Positions 17,884 through 20,000 of a stretch of 20,000 nt of DNA are shown in pieces. A program made the translations under genes and the position numbers. The stretch is from Stramonita haemastoma. Lineage: Eukaryota > Mollusca > Gastropoda > Neogastropoda > Muricidae. The DNA lies in the NCBI GenBank assembly GCA_030674155.1, contig CM060340.1, positions 811,174 to 831,173 on the forward strand. The letters are read 5' to 3'. Under the pieces are notes generated by a model. That model did no database searches, was not told the origin of the DNA, and worked only from the letters and a program-made list of their open reading frames with translations. How positions within the stretch are numbered: the first letter of the stretch is position 1; each line of letters begins with the position of its first letter.

Positions 17884-18066
17884 TACAGAATCAAAGGTAT
17901 ATTCATAACAGAAATGGGTCATTTTAAATTAAATCTTTCAGACATCAAGATAAACTGCCCTACAGCTGCAAAGATTGCATAAATATCTTAAATAGCTTTA
18001 TCTTTTTTTACCATACAATAAGACTGAAGCATCAGATATTTTATATCATCAGGCAAGATATAGTTA

Positions 18067-19140
18067 GTGACTTCATGGCACTGGTGGTGAAGAGCACAGT
18101 TTATCTAATAGTTGACATCTATAGTGACCACATGGCACTGGTGGTGAAGAGGACAGTTTATTTAATAGTTAACATCTATAGTGACCACATGGCACTGGTG
18201 GTGAAGAGGACAGTTTATCTAATAGTTGACATCTATAGTGACCACATGGCACTGGTGGTGAAGAACACAGTTTATCTAATAGTTAACATCTATAGTGACC
18301 ACATGGCACTGGTGGTGAAGAGGACAGTTTATCTAATAGTTGACATCTATAGTGACCACATGGCACTGGTGGTGAAGAGCACAGTTTATCTAATAGTTGA
18401 CATCTATAGTGACCACATGGCACTGGTGGTGAAGAGCACAGTTTATCTAATAGTTGACATATATAGTGACCACATGGCACTGGTGGTGAAGAGGGCAGTT
18501 TATCAAATAGTTGACATTTATAGTGACCACATGGCACTGGTGGTAAAGAGGGCATTTTATCAAATAGTTGATATCTATAGTGACCCACATGGCACTGGTG
18601 GTAAAGAGGGCAGTTTATCAAATAGTTGACATCTATAGTGACCACATGGCACCGGTGGTGAAGAGGGCAGTTTATCAAATAGTTGACATCTATAGTGACC
18701 ACATGGCACCGGTGGTAAAGAGGGCATTTCATCTAATAGTTGACATCTATAGTGACCACATGGCACAGGTGGTAAAAAGGGCATTTTATCTAATAGTTGA
18801 CATCTATAGTGACCCCATGGCACTGGTGGTAAAGAGGGCATTTTATCTAATAGTTGACATCTATAGTGATCACATGGCACAGGTGGTAAAAAGGGCAGTT
18901 TATCTAATAGTGGACATGTGTAGTGACCACATGGCACAGGTGGTAAAAAGGGCAGTTTATCTAATAGTTGACATATATAGTGACCACATGGCACTGGTGG
19001 TGAAGAGGGCAGTTTATCAAATAGTCGACATCTATAGTGACCACATGGCACAGGTGGTAAAAAGGGCAGTTTATCTAATAGTGGACATGTGTAGTGACCA
19101 CATGGCACTGGTGGTAAAGAGTGCTGTTTAGGAAATAGTG
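18067..19140 (+). repeat. 57-bp minisatellite, 19 units
   Basis: Units start (at CATGGCA) at 18074, 18131, 18188, 18245, 18302, 18359, 18416, 18473, 18530, 18588, 18645, 18702, 18759, 18816, 18873, 18930, 18987, 19044 and 19101. Spacing is 57 except for one 58 caused by an extra C near 18585. The unit contains GGCACTGGTGGTGAAGAG, CAGTTTATCTAATAGTTGAC and ATCTATAGTGACCACAT. Because 57 is 19 codons, long open frames run on both strands (+: MALVVKRTVYLIVDIYSDH per unit). The extra C shifts the frame midway. The unit at 18873 is identical to that at 19044, three units later, showing recent block duplication. Probably non-coding. Confidence 0.97.
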
Positions 19141-19149
19141 GGCAGCATC

Positions 19150-19560
19150 CTCAAAAGCAGCCAAGCATTCACATGAAGACCTGTTACTTAAATGGTGTTG
19201 GAATTAGTCATGCTTTAATCACTCATTTTTAACCAATGTTTACAAAGTATTATTTCTGTTTTCCTATTGGGTAAGCAAAAGTATTTGGGCATGATACTGT
19301 CTGCTGTAATAAGCTAGGACTTGAGAAGGCTTAAGGAATTCTGTTGCTTAATTTCCTCGAGTAAATCGTTCCAAAGTCATGTGACAGAGGGAAAAAGAGG
19401 AGTTATACAATCCTGTTCTGTAACATTGTATCTGCCTTTCTAAAGGAATACGATGATAAGAAACAGGATATGTTAGACAATCTATCAAATACAAAGGAGC
19501 TTTGCCATAAACAAATTTATCATACAAAATCATATCTTATGGCAACAACGTCTTCCTTTC
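19150..19560 (-). mobile_element. LINE ORF2 C-terminal fragment
   Basis: On the - strand, 19533-19350 reads YDKFVYGKAPLYLIDCLTYP and HRIPLERQIQ. After a frameshift near 19380, WNDLLEEIKQQNSLSLLKS follows. This is the usual post-thumb order of LINE ORF2 proteins: a K-F-x-H/Y-G-x-A-P block, then W-N-x-L-P-x-E-I-K. It is a dead remnant and a different lineage from the C-terminal fragments at 2820 and 3440. Confidence 0.75.
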
Positions 19561-19674
19561 AAAGATGTGAACCCAGACTCATGTAAAGTTTCTCATGATT
19601 TGTACCTATCACAATACCAACAATAGTTCTCTGAGCATGGAGAGTAGATTGTCGAAGTCATTTGCTAGTTTCAG

Positions 19675-19757
19675 ACTACAGAGCCTGCTTACTTCCCTGC
19701 CAGGCAACAACTGATGCCTACACATGGAGATTCCTGATCACTCTTCCTCTTGTTGTA
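19675..19757 (+). CDS. Candidate exon G, cysteine-containing
   Basis: The acceptor TTTGCTAGTTTCAG precedes two completing bases and an open frame reading YRACLLPCQATTDAYTW. Arg-Ala-Cys-x3-Cys recalls the DRRSCFDAC stretch of exon B. A possible donor GTAGGT lies at 19755, overlapping a strong acceptor for the next candidate, so the two exons cannot both be used as drawn. It could belong to a paralogous gene starting within the window or be a chance open frame. Confidence 0.25.
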
Positions 19758-19758
19758 G

Positions 19759-19870
19759 GTGTGCTGATATTAACTACAACTGCAAATGTGATCCAATCCA
19801 ATCCAGTCATGTTCTCTACAGCCTCGCTGACCACTCAGGTCATATCGGACTATCACATCGTCAAATTTAA
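19759..19870 (+). CDS. Candidate terminal exon H, cysteine-rich
   Basis: A strong pyrimidine-rich acceptor (ACTCTTCCTCTTGTTGTAG) precedes one completing base and 36 codons. They begin CADINYNCKCDPIQ, continue SSHVLYSLADHSG and end at TAA (19868-19870). The one-base start phase is the same as exons B, D and E. Three cysteines in the first ten residues suit a small secreted domain. No poly(A) signal follows within the remaining 130 bases. It is short and unconfirmed. Confidence 0.28.
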
Positions 19871-20000
19871 AACTCAGATTTAAATTGCACAACTTGATGC
19901 AGATTAAAACAAGGTATAAAACTAACTCTCCAGTCCCTCCGTTTATTGACACTCTTGTCAACCATAGGGGTCAGCCCAATACCAGTACCATATTGTACAG

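Noticed and set aside
18067..19140. CRISPR array
   Set aside because: The repeats are head-to-tail 57-bp units without unique spacers, in an animal genome.

Overview
The window looks like repeat-rich nuclear DNA from an invertebrate animal, most likely a marine mollusc and probably a gastropod. That placement rests on the overall pattern: small exons with GT/AG borders spread over about 11 kb, many long GT and CT microsatellites, several tRNA-derived SINEs sharing one central core, and decayed non-LTR (LINE) reverse transcriptases. I see no bacterial or organellar gene organisation, no rRNA and no functional tRNA. The species cannot be named from the sequence alone.

The one cellular gene I can support lies on the + strand from about 2476 to 13532, with a poly(A) signal at 13766. 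It has six exon candidates: 2476-2605, 6231-~6345, 8092-8192, 9291-9366, 11981-12122 and 13452-13532. Together they would encode a secreted, cysteine-rich protein. The first visible exon carries the hydrophobic part of a signal peptide, and the last carries the stop codon. Its start codon must lie in an exon upstream that I could not place. Junctions 1-2 and 5-6 agree in phase and the middle ones do not, so the model is incomplete. Four middle exons each carry a similar short module: an Ala-Arg or Asp-Arg-Arg stretch, then Cys-x(11-13)-Cys. I do not recognise the family. Two further cysteine-rich exon candidates lie near the right edge (19675-19870).

The rest is mostly mobile DNA and simple repeats, region by region:
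- 1-2475: CT and GA microsatellites, a 415-bp MITE-like element, a LINE reverse-transcriptase fragment and, on the other strand, a LINE leader with a degraded 2A-like motif.
- 2606-6230 (intron 1): a LINE C-terminus (+), then a longer LINE on the - strand split by two SINE insertions.
- 6370-9290: a SINE split by a second copy of the MITE, then GT arrays and exon 3.
- 9370-11980: GTA and GTC triplet arrays and two more SINEs.
- 12123-13451: intron 5, mostly featureless.
- 13800-15250: a truncated SINE, a GT array and a LINE fragment (-).
- 15250-18060: sparse, with a GC-rich unassigned block and another tRNA-like SINE.
- 18067-19140: a 57-bp minisatellite of 19 units.
- 19150-19560: a LINE C-terminus (-).

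The nested insertions give a partial history: LINE first, then SINE; and SINE first, then MITE. No operon-like grouping or novel multi-gene system is visible. The most interesting items are the unassigned modular cysteine-rich gene, the MITE-in-SINE nest, the modular SINE core and the in-frame 57-bp minisatellite.
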